Of a DNA stretch of 64,000 bases, positions 25,371 through 34,131 are shown one piece after another. Positions within the stretch are counted from its first letter, which is position 1. Every line of letters begins with the position of its first letter. The position numbers and the translations under genes were made by a program. Source of the stretch: Paracoccaceae bacterium (lineage in GTDB: Bacteria > Pseudomonadota > Alphaproteobacteria > Rhodobacterales > Rhodobacteraceae); assembly GCA_026706985.1 (NCBI GenBank), contig JAPOXR010000026.1:1-64000 (forward strand). The letters are read 5' to 3'. A model generated the notes under the pieces. That model did not search any database. It had not been told where the DNA came from and saw only the letters and a list, made by a program, of their open reading frames with translations.

Positions 25371-26977
25371 GCAATCCGCTTCTGGAAGCGAAAGATCTTT
25401 CGGTCACTTTTCGTCAGGGCGGGAAGGAAACCCACGCGGTCCGAAATCTCAATCTCAGGATTGAGCCCGGTGAGACGGTTGCCATCGTCGGTGAATCCGG
25501 TTCCGGAAAATCCGTCACCGCCCTGTCGGCAGTCGGCCTGTTGCCGGAGAATGCCCGAATCACCGGTTCGGTCATATACCGTGAACAGGAAATGGTAGGA
25601 GCCGATGAGGCCCTGCTGCGGGATATCAGAGGCAACGACATAAGCTTTGTGTTCCAGGAGCCGATGGTGTCACTGAATCCGCTGCACACGCTGGAAAAGC
25701 AGATCGGGGAAAGCCTGGCGGTGCATCAGGGGCTGTCCGGGGAAGATGCCCGGGCGAGGACGATTTCGCTTTTGGAAAAAACCGGCATCGATCAACCTGA
25801 AGTGCGGCTCAAATCCTACCCACATCTCCTTTCCGGTGGGCAAAGGCAGCGGGTGATGATCGCCATGGCACTTGCCAATAATCCCGACCTGCTGATCGCC
25901 GACGAACCGACAACTGCACTCGATGTCACCATTCAGGCACAGATTCTGAAGCTGCTTGAGGAGCTCAAGGCTTCGGAAGGCATGAGCCTGTTATTCATCA
26001 CCCACGATCTCAACATTGTCCGGCAGATGGCCAGCCGGGTCTATGTGATGCAGACGGGTGAAGTTGTCGAAGAAGGCAGAACCGGACAGATATTCAATAC
26101 GCCGAAACATCACTACACACGGGCATTGCTGGAAGCTGAGAATACCGACCGGCCGGATTCGGTGGATGACGCTGCGCCAACGGTTCTGGCGACAAACCAG
26201 CTCAAAGTCTGGTTCCCCATTCAGCGTGGATTGCTGCGCCGGACGGTCGGACATATCAAGGCAGTGAATGCGGCGACGCTGACCGTGCGGGCGGGGGAAA
26301 CAATCGGTATCGTGGGTGAGTCCGGTTCCGGAAAATCCACCCTGGCACTTGCCGCTCTGCGCCTGGTTTCCTCTGAAGGCAGCATCTCCTACTGCGGTTC
26401 GCAGTTGCAGGGGCTGTCGAACCGGGCCCTGCGCCCGGTCCGCCGCGATATGCAGATGGTGTTTCAGGACCCGTTCGGCTCCCTCTCACCGCGCATGACC
26501 ATTGAGCAGATCGTTGGCGAGGGATTGACGGTGCATGGAATCGCCGAACGCAGGGAGAAGCGCGCACTCGCTGAATCCATTCTGACCGAAGTGGGCATCG
26601 ATCCCGACTCCCTGCAACGCTATCCGCATGAATTTTCCGGCGGCCAGCGCCAGCGCATTGCCATCGCCAGAGCCATGATCCTGAAACCGAAACTTGTGGT
26701 CCTCGATGAGCCGACATCGGCGCTTGACCGCACGGTACAGGTGCAGATCATCGACCTGCTTCTCAGACTGCAACGGAAATACAGCCTGGCCTACTTCTTT
26801 ATCAGCCATGACCTCCGGGTCGTGCGGGCCCTGTCCCATAAAATCGCGGTGATGCAGAATGGAGATATCGTCGAAAGCGGTGAAGCGGAAACGATATTCA
26901 ATTCACCCGAGACGGAATACGCGAAGTCACTGATGGCGGCCGCATTTAATTTTGAAGCGGCTCAGCCGGACAGGTAA
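25367..26977 (+). CDS. yejF: Peptide ABC importer dual ATPase (YejF type)
   Basis: A 536-residue protein with two ATP-binding domains in tandem. First: Walker [14 protein letters not shown], signature [16 protein letters not shown], Walker [16 protein letters not shown]. Second: Walker [14 protein letters not shown], signature [16 protein letters not shown], Walker [16 protein letters not shown]. Both carry the switch His in FITHDL and FISHDL. This is the DppD-DppF fusion layout expected for the Yej importer. The 3' end overlaps the convergent lyxose isomerase gene by 16 bases. Confidence 0.95.
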   Translation: MSNPLLEAKDLSVTFRQGGKETHAVRNLNLRIEPGETVAIVGESGSGKSVTALSAVGLLPENARITGSVIYREQEMVGADEALLRDIRGNDISFVFQEPMVSLNPLHTLEKQIGESLAVHQGLSGEDARARTISLLEKTGIDQPEVRLKSYPHLLSGGQRQRVMIAMALANNPDLLIADEPTTALDVTIQAQILKLLEELKASEGMSLLFITHDLNIVRQMASRVYVMQTGEVVEEGRTGQIFNTPKHHYTRALLEAENTDRPDSVDDAAPTVLATNQLKVWFPIQRGLLRRTVGHIKAVNAATLTVRAGETIGIVGESGSGKSTLALAALRLVSSEGSISYCGSQLQGLSNRALRPVRRDMQMVFQDPFGSLSPRMTIEQIVGEGLTVHGIAERREKRALAESILTEVGIDPDSLQRYPHEFSGGQRQRIAIARAMILKPKLVVLDEPTSALDRTVQVQIIDLLLRLQRKYSLAYFFISHDLRVVRALSHKIAVMQNGDIVESGEAETIFNSPETEYAKSLMAAAFNFEAAQPDR

Positions 26978-27639
26978 TCCGGCACAATCAACCGGTATGG
27001 AGGCTCGTTCTCCTCAATGTCCGGAAACCGCGCCGTGTTCTCGAAAAAAACATTGTCCGCCATATCGTCATTCACCGACGAAACCTCACCGATCAGTGTC
27101 TTTCCACCATGACCCCAGAAGGAATGTGCGCAATACGGCTCAAGGGTAAGCGATGCGCCGGCCTCGACAATGACTGTTCCACCGGCCCCGACCTCGCCGC
27201 GCAACCCGTCCATGCGAAACCGCACCGGCGTTACCATATCCAACCCGCCCTCAGAGGTCAGCATGTTCAGTCTCACCGCCAACGGGGCACCGGCACGCAC
27301 GATCAGATCCTCGGTCTTGACCCTGTGGTAATGCGTCAACGTGATCTGGTTTTCACGCGCCACCAGGATCTTCTCGGCATAGGGAAGGCTTTCGCCGCCC
27401 ACGCCCGGGGGCAAACCGTTGCGCAATGTGAACAACACCAGCCCTTCACGCTGAAAGTCGCCCTTGCCGAAATCGGTAATGTCCCAGCCGAGCCCGGCCG
27501 CCCTGACGATGTCTGTATCGCCCTGCCTGCGACGCCAATCCTCCGGCGTCCAGCCCGCCAAGGGCGGAAGCTTAAATCCGCAGCTGCTGATGAACTGTTC
27601 GGCGTCGCGGATGACAGCGTTGATTTCGGAACGTTTCAT
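26962..27639 (-). CDS. D-lyxose/D-mannose ketol-isomerase family protein
   Basis: A 225-residue single-domain cupin-type sugar isomerase. The start MKRSEINAVIRDAEQFISSCGFKLPPLAGW (first ten: MKRSEINAVI) and GLGWDITDFGKGDFQREGL are strongly family-like. Metal ligands are likely in LTHYHRVKTED (two His and Glu) and PYCAHSFWGHGG (His). The reaction in characterised members is D-lyxose to D-xylulose and D-mannose to D-fructose. Its ATG overlaps the stop of the DD-carboxypeptidase gene as ATGA, an unusual pairing of a sugar isomerase with a cell-wall enzyme. Convergent with yejF. Confidence 0.85.
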   Translation of the reverse strand: MKRSEINAVIRDAEQFISSCGFKLPPLAGWTPEDWRRRQGDTDIVRAAGLGWDITDFGKGDFQREGLVLFTLRNGLPPGVGGESLPYAEKILVARENQITLTHYHRVKTEDLIVRAGAPLAVRLNMLTSEGGLDMVTPVRFRMDGLRGEVGAGGTVIVEAGASLTLEPYCAHSFWGHGGKTLIGEVSSVNDDMADNVFFENTARFPDIEENEPPYRLIVPDYLSG

Positions 27640-29006
27640 TCGTCTGCAAACTGGCTGTCACCATATTCAACCTGAAGCAATGAGCATTCAACGCCGTGAT
27701 TCACCAGCATCTTACAGGCCCGGTCGGCTGACTCTCCGCTCAACCCGACAAATTCGGCGCTGTACATGCCACCGCTTCTGGTAATTTTCTTTTCCGCCCA
27801 AGCCAGCGTATCGGCATCGATCAGGATGGATTTCGCCAGGCGGCGATCAGCCGACAACGGTGTCGGAAACCGTCCCAAGGCAATCCCGTAAACACCGCTC
27901 AATTCGTTGCCCGCGACCGCTGCCGCCAATGGCCGCCGATGAGGTTTCGCATAGGGCAGGGGAATTTGGCTTTCCGGCAGGAGCTGCAGTTCGGCCACCA
28001 CTGTCACGGGCGTTTCCGCCGACGGAACGGTCGCATCGCCGACATCCATTGCCACTGCCACCGCCGATGCCGGCCGACGCAATCTGCGGCCCGCGGAATC
28101 CACCGTTGTGTCAACCCGGTTGACAACCGAAAACGGAATATCAGGCCTTGCCGGCGGACGCAGAGCCACGCCTGACCGCGCCAGCTTGAATCCCTTGTCC
28201 ATCAATTCGGCGACATGCTTGTCGCGGGACGCCCGCGACCTGCCGCCGAACACCGTGACGATTATGCGTTCTTTTCCGCGCATCGCTGTTGCCGTGAGAT
28301 TGAAGCCGGCTCCATTGGTGAATCCGGTTTTGATGCCATCGGCACCGGCATAGCTCGCGAGGAACCTCCGGTTTGTGTTCCTGACAGTCGTTCCGCCGAC
28401 ATCAGCGGTCCGTTTGGAAAACAGGTGAAAATACTCTTCGTAATCATAAATCAGATGACGGCCGAGAATCGTCATATCCCGCGCAGTCGACAAATGGCCT
28501 TTCTGTGTCAAGCCATGGGCGTTCCTAAAGGTGGTCTGTGTCATCCCCATTGCCAGCGCGGTCCGGTTCATTCGTGCGGCGAAAGCACTCTCGCTGCCGG
28601 AAACGGCTTCCGCAATCGCCGTTGCCGCATCATTTGCCGAGCGCACGGCGGCGGCGCGGATCAGATGCCGCAGTTTCACCCGCGAGCCGGGTTTGAAATA
28701 CATTTTCGACGGCGGCTCACTGGCCGCGAATTTTGAAATCCGGACCCTCGTGTCGAGATCGATCTCGCCATTCTCAACCGCATGAATGGCGACATAAACG
28801 GTCATCATCTTCGTGAGCGATGCCGGATGCAGCCTCGTGGTGGCGTTGCTGGAATAAAGGATTTTGCCGTTCCTCGCATCCATGACCATGGACGCATATT
28901 TCGAGGCATCGGCCGAATTCGCCAACAGCAATGCGCCAAGCATCAGAAATATGAGCGTGCCCACGGAAAAAACGACCCGAAGCAGAAGCATACCGACCAA
29001 TTTCAT
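27636..29006 (-). CDS. D-alanyl-D-alanine carboxypeptidase with SPOR domain
   Basis: A 456-residue penicillin-binding protein of the DacA/PBP5 class, which trims pentapeptides in peptidoglycan. An N-terminal signal/anchor helix (residues about 8-33) is followed by the catalytic triad motifs SLTK (Ser63, Lys66), SAN (123-125) and KTG in ADGIKTGFTNGAGF. The C-terminal 80 residues (SGVYGIALGRFPTPLSADRR onward, ending SLLQVEYG) form a SPOR-like repeat that binds denuded glycan at the septum. This replaces the usual PBP5 C-terminal amphipathic anchor. It is cotranscribed with the downstream lyxose isomerase. Confidence 0.93.
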   Translation of the reverse strand: MKLVGMLLLRVVFSVGTLIFLMLGALLLANSADASKYASMVMDARNGKILYSSNATTRLHPASLTKMMTVYVAIHAVENGEIDLDTRVRISKFAASEPPSKMYFKPGSRVKLRHLIRAAAVRSANDAATAIAEAVSGSESAFAARMNRTALAMGMTQTTFRNAHGLTQKGHLSTARDMTILGRHLIYDYEEYFHLFSKRTADVGGTTVRNTNRRFLASYAGADGIKTGFTNGAGFNLTATAMRGKERIIVTVFGGRSRASRDKHVAELMDKGFKLARSGVALRPPARPDIPFSVVNRVDTTVDSAGRRLRRPASAVAVAMDVGDATVPSAETPVTVVAELQLLPESQIPLPYAKPHRRPLAAAVAGNELSGVYGIALGRFPTPLSADRRLAKSILIDADTLAWAEKKITRSGGMYSAEFVGLSGESADRACKMLVNHGVECSLLQVEYGDSQFADE

Positions 29007-29100
29007 TTCGCCCGCCTCAATCTTTTACGCAGCTCTCTTTGCGGAGCCGCTGAATACTGCTCTGGTGCGTCCTTGAGACGCTTCCCTTGAATATTCTTCT

Positions 29101-29128
29101 TATATATCAATCCGAAGTCAAGCAACAA
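29101..29128 (-). promoter_or_regulatory. Possible promoter of the DD-carboxypeptidase gene
   Basis: Minus-strand TTGTTG (29128-29123), 16-base spacer, TATATA (29106-29101), in the AT-rich 200-base gap between the HAD gene and the carboxypeptidase. It would give a leader of about 90 bases. Confidence 0.4.
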
Positions 29129-29208
29129 TAACAGTTTTTCCATGAGCCTAAGCTTCCATCCGCAACATATGGACAATTTCCAAGGCACTCCCACAGTATA
29201 TTCTGTTA

Positions 29209-29928
29209 TCAAGGCGCGGATGTGTTGATTGCCCTGATCAATGGCGGCAAATCTCCGAGCCAGGACAGCTCACGAAATCGCGGATGGCCGCGGGGGGCGG
29301 CTGCGGCTTCCAGTTCCCATTCAAGACGGTGCGGCACATAGACTCCCCAACTGCCCGCCTGCAGTGACGGCAGGATATCGGACTTGATCGAGTTTCCGAC
29401 CATCATGGCAGTATCAGGACCATCTCCATATTGATGAAAAACCCGCCGGTAAATTTCGACTGACTTCTCACTGACGATCTCAATGGCGTGGAAAAGTCCG
29501 CCCATTCGCGAATGCGCCACTTTCCGCTCCTGCTCAATCAGGTCTCCTTTGGTCAATAGTATGACGGTGAATTCCAGCCGCAGCGCCTCAATGGCATCGC
29601 GGGCACCGGGAAGCAGTTCAACCGGATGGCTGAGCATGTCCCTGCCCAGATCCAGAATTTGCCGAATCAGGGCATTCGGCACCCGCCCGTCGGTGATCTC
29701 TATGGCGGTTTCGATCATGGACAAGGTGAATCCCTTCACCCCATATCCGTAATGTTTCAGATTTCGCCGCTCCGCCTCGATCAGGCTGTGATGAACATCC
29801 TTCAGGGTCGAATATTCACCCAGCAATTCGGCGAGATTCTGCTCCGACAGGCGAAAATACGCCTCATTCTGCCAAAGCGTATCATCCGCATCAAATGCGA
29901 TAAGTGACAATTCCGGTGTGCGATTCAT
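29209..29928 (-). CDS. HAD-family hydrolase (YjjG-like)
   Basis: A 239-residue haloacid dehalogenase superfamily phosphatase. Motif I is AFDADDTLWQNE with the nucleophile Asp and acid Asp. Motif II is VILLTKGD, where Thr-Lys replaces the more common Ser/Thr-Asn. Motif III Lys lies in SEKSVEIYRRV, and motif IV is MMVGNSIKSDILPSLQAG. The cap is inserted between motifs I and II. Substrate is probably a small phosphorylated metabolite such as a nucleotide; this is not fixed. The start at 29928 is preferred over an ATG four codons upstream because the latter only adds MRLV. It lies divergent from clpS. Confidence 0.85.
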   Translation of the reverse strand: MNRTPELSLIAFDADDTLWQNEAYFRLSEQNLAELLGEYSTLKDVHHSLIEAERRNLKHYGYGVKGFTLSMIETAIEITDGRVPNALIRQILDLGRDMLSHPVELLPGARDAIEALRLEFTVILLTKGDLIEQERKVAHSRMGGLFHAIEIVSEKSVEIYRRVFHQYGDGPDTAMMVGNSIKSDILPSLQAGSWGVYVPHRLEWELEAAAAPRGHPRFRELSWLGDLPPLIRAINTSAP

Positions 29929-29940
29929 CACCAGCCGCAA

Positions 29941-29968
29941 TTTACCTCGAAGTCGACTTTGCTATAAT
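29941..29968 (+). promoter_or_regulatory. Promoter of clpS
   Basis: A perfect TATAAT at 29963-29968, 16 bases after TTTACC (29941-29946), ends 26 bases before the clpS ATG. The -10 is the best match to consensus noticed in the window. Confidence 0.55.
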
Positions 29969-29994
29969 GCGATGCTTGGAATTGGAATCGCAGA

Positions 29995-30357
29995 ATGAAG
30001 CTGAGCCTTGCATACCGAACGGTTGTGTCGTCTGCCGACCGTGATGATGCTGTTGAGGAGCGTGCCGGAACGGCTGTCCTGACCGACCCGCTGCCCAAGG
30101 TCAGACGTGCGCCAATGTATAAGGTTCTTCTGCTGAATGACGACTACACGCCGATGGAGTTCGTTGTCGCCGTTCTGGAACGCATTTTCGCCGTGCCACG
30201 CGAAAGGGCCATCGCTTTGATGCTGGAAGTGCATAAGACGGGCGTGGGGGTCGCCGGCGTATATGCCCATGAAATTGCGGAAACCAAGGCGGCTCAGGTG
30301 GCGGCAATCGCGCACAGCCATGAGCATCCCCTGCAATGCACGATCGAGGAAGATTGA
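29995..30357 (+). CDS. clpS: ATP-dependent Clp protease adaptor ClpS
   Basis: ClpS (120 aa) delivers N-end-rule substrates to ClpAP. The core YKVLLLNDDYTPMEFVVAVL holds the binding-pocket residues Asn-Asp-Asp and Met; the pocket His is in MLEVHKTG, and the C-terminal block is GVYAHEIAETKAAQV and HPLQCTIEED. A 40-residue, variable N-terminal tail precedes the core, as in other ClpS proteins where the tail regulates ClpA. The usual neighbour clpA is absent; an SDR-like gene follows instead. Confidence 0.95.
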   Translation: MKLSLAYRTVVSSADRDDAVEERAGTAVLTDPLPKVRRAPMYKVLLLNDDYTPMEFVVAVLERIFAVPRERAIALMLEVHKTGVGVAGVYAHEIAETKAAQVAAIAHSHEHPLQCTIEED

Positions 30358-30415
30358 CGCTGTCCTCTATCCCGGTTGCGATCAGCGCGTTGGTAAGGAT
30401 GAGCGGTGAAGCGCC

Positions 30416-31216
30416 ATGAGTTTCTCGATTGAGCGGAAAACCGCCATCGTCACCGGGGCTGCCAATGGTGTCGGGCTGGCAATCGCGAGGCATTTCACCA
30501 ATCAAGGCGCCAATGTCATGTTCGCCGACCGGGACGCGAAACGCCTGAAATCCGAATTGAGCGGCGAGACAGGAAATGCCGAGTATTTTGCCGGTGACCT
30601 GCGTGACCGGCTGTCAATCAACAATCTGCTTGCTGCCACGCTGTCACGTTTCAACCGGGTTGATATCCTGGTGAACGCATCGCGCCAGGTCACCGACATG
30701 GAAAGCGGGCGCAGTCCGGCGGAAGTTCTCGATACGGCGCTGGATCAGAATCTGAAGCAGCATTTCAATCTTTCCCGGTTGATCGCGCGCCGGTTCAAGG
30801 AACAGGCGAAAGAAAATGAGGATAGCGGGGAATCCGCCGGCGCGATCGTCAATATCTCATCGATCGCCTCACACCGGTCACATGAAAAGCTGGTTGAATT
30901 TTCCCTGAGTTGCGCCGCGCTTGATCAGATGACCCGGTCCATGGCGGTGGCTCTGGCCGGGTCACGCATCCGGGTCAATGCCGTGGCTCTCGGCTCGGTT
31001 ATGAGCAACAGTCTCAGCAAAGCGATTCAAGGCAAATCCAGCTCACGCGCAGGAATAATCGAGGCGACACCTCTCGGCCGGATCGCGGACGCATCCGAAG
31101 TTGCGGAGGTGGTGCAGTTTCTTGCATCCGAAGGCGCAGGATTCATCACCGGTCAGATTATCGCGGTGGATGGCGGGCGTTCGCTGCTTGACCGGTCAGT
31201 GGTTCCCTATCACTGA
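30416..31216 (+). CDS. SDR-fold protein lacking the catalytic Tyr and Lys
   Basis: A 266-residue short-chain dehydrogenase/reductase by fold. The nucleotide-binding TGAANGVG (13-20), the VDILVNAS strand, the NISS motif (Ser149), RVNAVALGSV and the C-terminal FITGQIIAVDGG are all in place. The active site is not: where SDRs have Tyr-x-x-x-Lys, this protein has Phe162 and Cys166 (EFSLSCAALDQMTRSMA). It therefore probably binds NAD(P) without normal dehydrogenase chemistry and may act as a sensor or scaffold. It follows clpS on the same strand and is convergent with trcR. Role unknown. Confidence 0.85.
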   Translation: MSFSIERKTAIVTGAANGVGLAIARHFTNQGANVMFADRDAKRLKSELSGETGNAEYFAGDLRDRLSINNLLAATLSRFNRVDILVNASRQVTDMESGRSPAEVLDTALDQNLKQHFNLSRLIARRFKEQAKENEDSGESAGAIVNISSIASHRSHEKLVEFSLSCAALDQMTRSMAVALAGSRIRVNAVALGSVMSNSLSKAIQGKSSSRAGIIEATPLGRIADASEVAEVVQFLASEGAGFITGQIIAVDGGRSLLDRSVVPYH

Positions 31217-31227
31217 ACACTTGCCGC

Positions 31228-31884
31228 TCAGGCTCCGTCGAGCCTGAATTCCTGCAATTTCGAAAATTGATCCTGCGGGCTGGTCTCGGGTCTCAACGAC
31301 TCTTCGGTAGACTGAATCGTGGCCCCCGGTTCCTTGCCCGAAGCGATCCGCTCCTTTTCCGCCCGTTCCGAGGAAATCCTCACCGCCTGATCAAGCTCCA
31401 ACTGTTTGCACAGCCCTAACGCCACCGGATCCGTCGGCTGAATATTGTTTATATTCCAGTGAGTCCGGTCGGAAATACTGCGGATTGTCGCGGATGTCGT
31501 GCCAATCAGTTTGGCAATCTGCGCATGTGACAGTTCCCGGTGGTTCTTGAGCAGCCATGAAATCGCTGCCGGCCGGTCCTCGCGGCGGGAAAGCGGCGTG
31601 TATTTTTTTCCTTTCAGCCTTTCATCGCCGAAGGTGGCCGAATTGTCTTTTAATTGCAGCCGATACTCCGGATCCGCCTCACCCTTCTCTATCTCCGACT
31701 TGTCGAGCTGGGAATTCGCGATCGGATCGAAACCCAATATGCCCCTTGCCGAATCGCCGTCGGCGATGCTCTGCACTTCCAGCGTGTGCATTCCGCAAAA
31801 CGCCGCGATCTGCCGGAATGTCAACCCCGTCTGATCAATCAGCCAAACCGCCGTCGCAGTCGCCATGATCGGTTTCCGTTCCAT
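31228..31884 (-). CDS. trcR: Cell-cycle transcriptional regulator TrcR family (DUF1013)
   Basis: A 218-residue alphaproteobacterial protein of the DUF1013/TrcR family. The conserved N-terminus is TATAVWLIDQTGLTFRQIAAFCGMH followed by EVQSIADGDSARGILGFDPI; a second helix-turn-helix-like stretch is LSHAQIAKLIGTTSATIRSISDRTHWN. In Rhizobiales the family has been linked to cell-cycle transcription; that role here is by homology only. The ATG at 31884 is preferred because family members carry a short segment before TATAVWL. The C-terminal 45 residues are low-complexity and acidic. Confidence 0.9.
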   Translation of the reverse strand: MERKPIMATATAVWLIDQTGLTFRQIAAFCGMHTLEVQSIADGDSARGILGFDPIANSQLDKSEIEKGEADPEYRLQLKDNSATFGDERLKGKKYTPLSRREDRPAAISWLLKNHRELSHAQIAKLIGTTSATIRSISDRTHWNINNIQPTDPVALGLCKQLELDQAVRISSERAEKERIASGKEPGATIQSTEESLRPETSPQDQFSKLQEFRLDGA

Positions 31885-31998
31885 TCCACGCCTGTCCTTT
31901 CAGAAAACAAACCCTGCCGGCCGGTGTATGAGTTCAACTATCCGCAGGTTCCGGACTGACTTAATGCCGGGGCAGGAAATCGACAAGTGTTTTGGGTC

Positions 31999-32997
31999 TC
32001 ACACCTGCGGCGCAAGTTGCAGAATGATCTTTCCGATGTGGCTTGAGGTTTCCATATGCCGATGCGCGTCGGCGGCCTCCTTCAAGGGAAAAACCGAGTC
32101 AATCACCGGCTTGACCGTTCCGGCCTGCAGTCGCGGCCAGACGGTTTCCCGCAGCCCATCGGCGATTCCCGCCTTCGCCATATCCGACTGAGGCCGCAGT
32201 GTGCTGCCGGTGATGGTCAATCGTCTGGTCATCAACGGGGCAAAGTTCAACTCAACCTTGGGTCCGGCCAGAAAAGCAATCTGTACCAGCCGCCCGTCTT
32301 CCGCCAGGCAGCGAAGATTGCGGGGAATGTATGATCCACCCACCATATCAAGGATGACATCGACACCCCTTCCCCGCGTCAACTCACGAACAACTTCAAC
32401 AAAGTCCTGATCCCGGTAATTCACGCAACGCAGCGCTCCGAGCGTTTCGCAGGCTTCCACCTTGGCGTCATCGCCTGCGGTTGCGAACACGTCTGAACCG
32501 AGCACGGATGCGAGTTGTATCGCCGTCGTTCCGATCCCCGAAGAACCGCCATGCACCAGCAGCGATTCGCCGGGCTGCAGACCGGCGCGGACAAAGACAT
32601 TACTCCAGACCGTGAACATGGTTTCACAAAGGCCGGCGGCGGCGACCAGACCCATATCCTGTGGAACCGCCAGCGCGTGATCCTCATGGGTCAGGGAATA
32701 TTCGGCATATCCGCCACCGGGAAGCAATGCTGTAACCATGTCCCCGACCTTCCAGCGCGTGACACCGGGTCCGACCGCGGCGATTTCTCCCGCCGATTCC
32801 AATCCGGGAAGGTCCGATGCGTTCGCCGGCGGTTTGTACAGTCCCGCCCGCTGCAGCACATCCGGGCGGTTCACGCCTGCGGCATGGTTGGCGATCAGGA
32901 TCTGCCGGTGACCGGGTTCCGGGATTGGCCGCTCCGCCTCCCGCAGCACCTCGGGGCCGCCGGAATCAGCAATCTCGATTACCCGCATCTTACTCAT
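31999..32997 (-). CDS. NAD(P)H-quinone oxidoreductase (PIG3/zeta-crystallin type MDR)
   Basis: A 332-residue zinc-independent medium-chain reductase. The N-terminal domain has AAGVNRPDVLQRAGLYKPP, typical of the PIG3 subgroup, and LPGLESAGEIAAVGPGV. The NADPH-binding site is LLVHGGSSGIGTTAIQLA, and the active-site region includes GLCETMFTVWSNVF. No catalytic or structural zinc Cys cluster is visible. Members reduce quinones or enones. Its start overlaps the COQ9 stop as ATGA, so it is cotranscribed with a ubiquinone gene, which suggests but does not prove a quinone-related role. Confidence 0.9.
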   Translation of the reverse strand: MSKMRVIEIADSGGPEVLREAERPIPEPGHRQILIANHAAGVNRPDVLQRAGLYKPPANASDLPGLESAGEIAAVGPGVTRWKVGDMVTALLPGGGYAEYSLTHEDHALAVPQDMGLVAAAGLCETMFTVWSNVFVRAGLQPGESLLVHGGSSGIGTTAIQLASVLGSDVFATAGDDAKVEACETLGALRCVNYRDQDFVEVVRELTRGRGVDVILDMVGGSYIPRNLRCLAEDGRLVQIAFLAGPKVELNFAPLMTRRLTITGSTLRPQSDMAKAGIADGLRETVWPRLQAGTVKPVIDSVFPLKEAADAHRHMETSSHIGKIILQLAPQV

Positions 32998-33698
32998 CCT
33001 CTTGAAACCCAGCCTGGAAAAGCACCCCTGTCGGAAGGCGGCCGGATCTTCCGTCCGAGCCCATCCAGCCCACGCATCAGATATGCGAATTGCGGGTGGC
33101 CGCGCGCCTTTGCCTTCACTTTTTCGATTTGCATGACATCATCGATCCGGCGGTCGATAAACAGCCGGGTTGCCTCCAAATCCTCGCTCGAATCACCCAG
33201 CCAGTACAGAACTGACGCGCCCAGCACCGCCGAAAGCAATGTCCGTTTGCTGTACCAGTTCACATCATCGGATCTGTCGCCAAGACAGTTCCAAATCAGG
33301 TCAGACGTTTCCCACAGGGCGCGGGATCCGTGGTGAGCATTTACGGGAACGGCAAATAATGCGGTCGATTTCCGTACCGCTTCGCGATGCTCACGCACCG
33401 ACTCCAGGCGGAATTTCACCGCCGCGGCAACGCGGTCACGGAACCGCAATGCACCAAGATCCTCTGATTCGAGCCACTGTTTCAACGCCATGTCGCCGCG
33501 GCGGTGAAAAGCGAGTGCCAGATCCAGTCCACGGCGCGGACAGGCGGCAAGGGCAATCCCGGGATCAATCCCGGCATCGGCGGCGGCGTTTACGAGCAGT
33601 TGATTGCTCCAGCCTTCAAACGCGACCATCGGCAGCGCCGCATCCAGCAGCGCCGTGATGACCGTTTCCCTGCCGGTTGTTTCCGAGTGCTCAGCCAT
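32994..33698 (-). CDS. COQ9-family ubiquinone biosynthesis protein
   Basis: A 234-residue protein of the COQ9 family, a lipid-binding TetR-like fold that presents quinone intermediates to the hydroxylase COQ7 in mitochondria. Recognisable parts are the helix LLDAALPMVAFEGWSNQLL, the FRDRVAAAVKFRLE segment, and the core WYSKRTLLSAVLGASVLYWLGD, which is the family hallmark. The start at 33698 is preferred because an open frame to 33752 would run across the rpsU promoter. Divergent from rpsU, a very common alphaproteobacterial arrangement, and overlapping the quinone oxidoreductase gene. Confidence 0.92.
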   Translation of the reverse strand: MAEHSETTGRETVITALLDAALPMVAFEGWSNQLLVNAAADAGIDPGIALAACPRRGLDLALAFHRRGDMALKQWLESEDLGALRFRDRVAAAVKFRLESVREHREAVRKSTALFAVPVNAHHGSRALWETSDLIWNCLGDRSDDVNWYSKRTLLSAVLGASVLYWLGDSSEDLEATRLFIDRRIDDVMQIEKVKAKARGHPQFAYLMRGLDGLGRKIRPPSDRGAFPGWVSRG

Positions 33699-33727
33699 AT
33701 CCACGCATATTTTTCCAGCAACGCTTA

Positions 33728-33756
33728 TTGCCGCCATTTCGTGGCAATGCAATATG
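33728..33756 (+). promoter_or_regulatory. Possible rpsU promoter
   Basis: TTGCCG (33728-33733), a 17-base spacer and AATATG (33751-33756), in the gap between COQ9 and rpsU. The TTGCC and GGCAA within it also form a short inverted repeat (33728-33747). Confidence 0.4.
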
Positions 33757-33838
33757 GACGCGGTAAACGACTCGTGCTAATGATCCCGAAACGCCGGATC
33801 GGCACTCCGTACCATCACTATGAAGGCAACATAATTTT

Positions 33839-34042
33839 ATGCAGGTTCAGGTTCGTGACAACAATGTGGATCAAGCCTTACGGATCCTCAAAAAAAAGCT
33901 GCAGCGCGAGGGCGTTTTCAGAGAAATGAAGCTGCGGCAGCATTACGAAAAACCGTCGCAGAAGCGCGCCCGGGAAAGAGCCGAGGCAATCCGCCGTGCC
34001 CGTAAGCTGGCACGCAAACGCGCACTCCGGGAAGGCAGCTGA
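33839..34042 (+). CDS. rpsU: Small ribosomal subunit protein bS21
   Basis: A 67-residue, highly basic protein of the 30S subunit platform, involved in recognition of mRNA leaders. The sequence [20 protein letters not shown] and the stretch [19 protein letters not shown] are standard for bS21, and the Arg/Lys/Ala-rich tail binds 16S rRNA. Length is normal for alphaproteobacteria. It is followed by a hairpin that can act as a bidirectional terminator. Confidence 0.97.
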   Translation: MQVQVRDNNVDQALRILKKKLQREGVFREMKLRQHYEKPSQKRARERAEAIRRARKLARKRALREGS

Positions 34043-34085
34043 TCTCCATTAATTCAGGCATTCCCGCCTAGCTCCACCAAGCAAA

Positions 34086-34106
34086 CTGCCGGTAACGGCA
34101 GCCTTT
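34086..34106. terminator. Bidirectional terminator-like hairpin between rpsU and aa3 subunit IV
   Basis: CTGCCG (34086-34091), tetraloop GTAA, CGGCAG (34096-34101), then CCTTT on the plus strand and GTTTG on the minus strand. It lies between two convergent genes. The T-tracts are short, so efficiency is uncertain. Confidence 0.45.
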
Positions 34107-34131
34107 CATATGCCGGTTACTCCAGCGGAAG

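Noticed and set aside
29003-29143. A 46-codon frame on the minus strand whose stop overlaps the DD-carboxypeptidase ATG as ATGA
   Set aside because: The gap is AT-rich and the frame spans the best promoter candidate for the carboxypeptidase. The product has no family resemblance and a composition unlike a membrane or DNA-binding protein, so I treat it as leader sequence.
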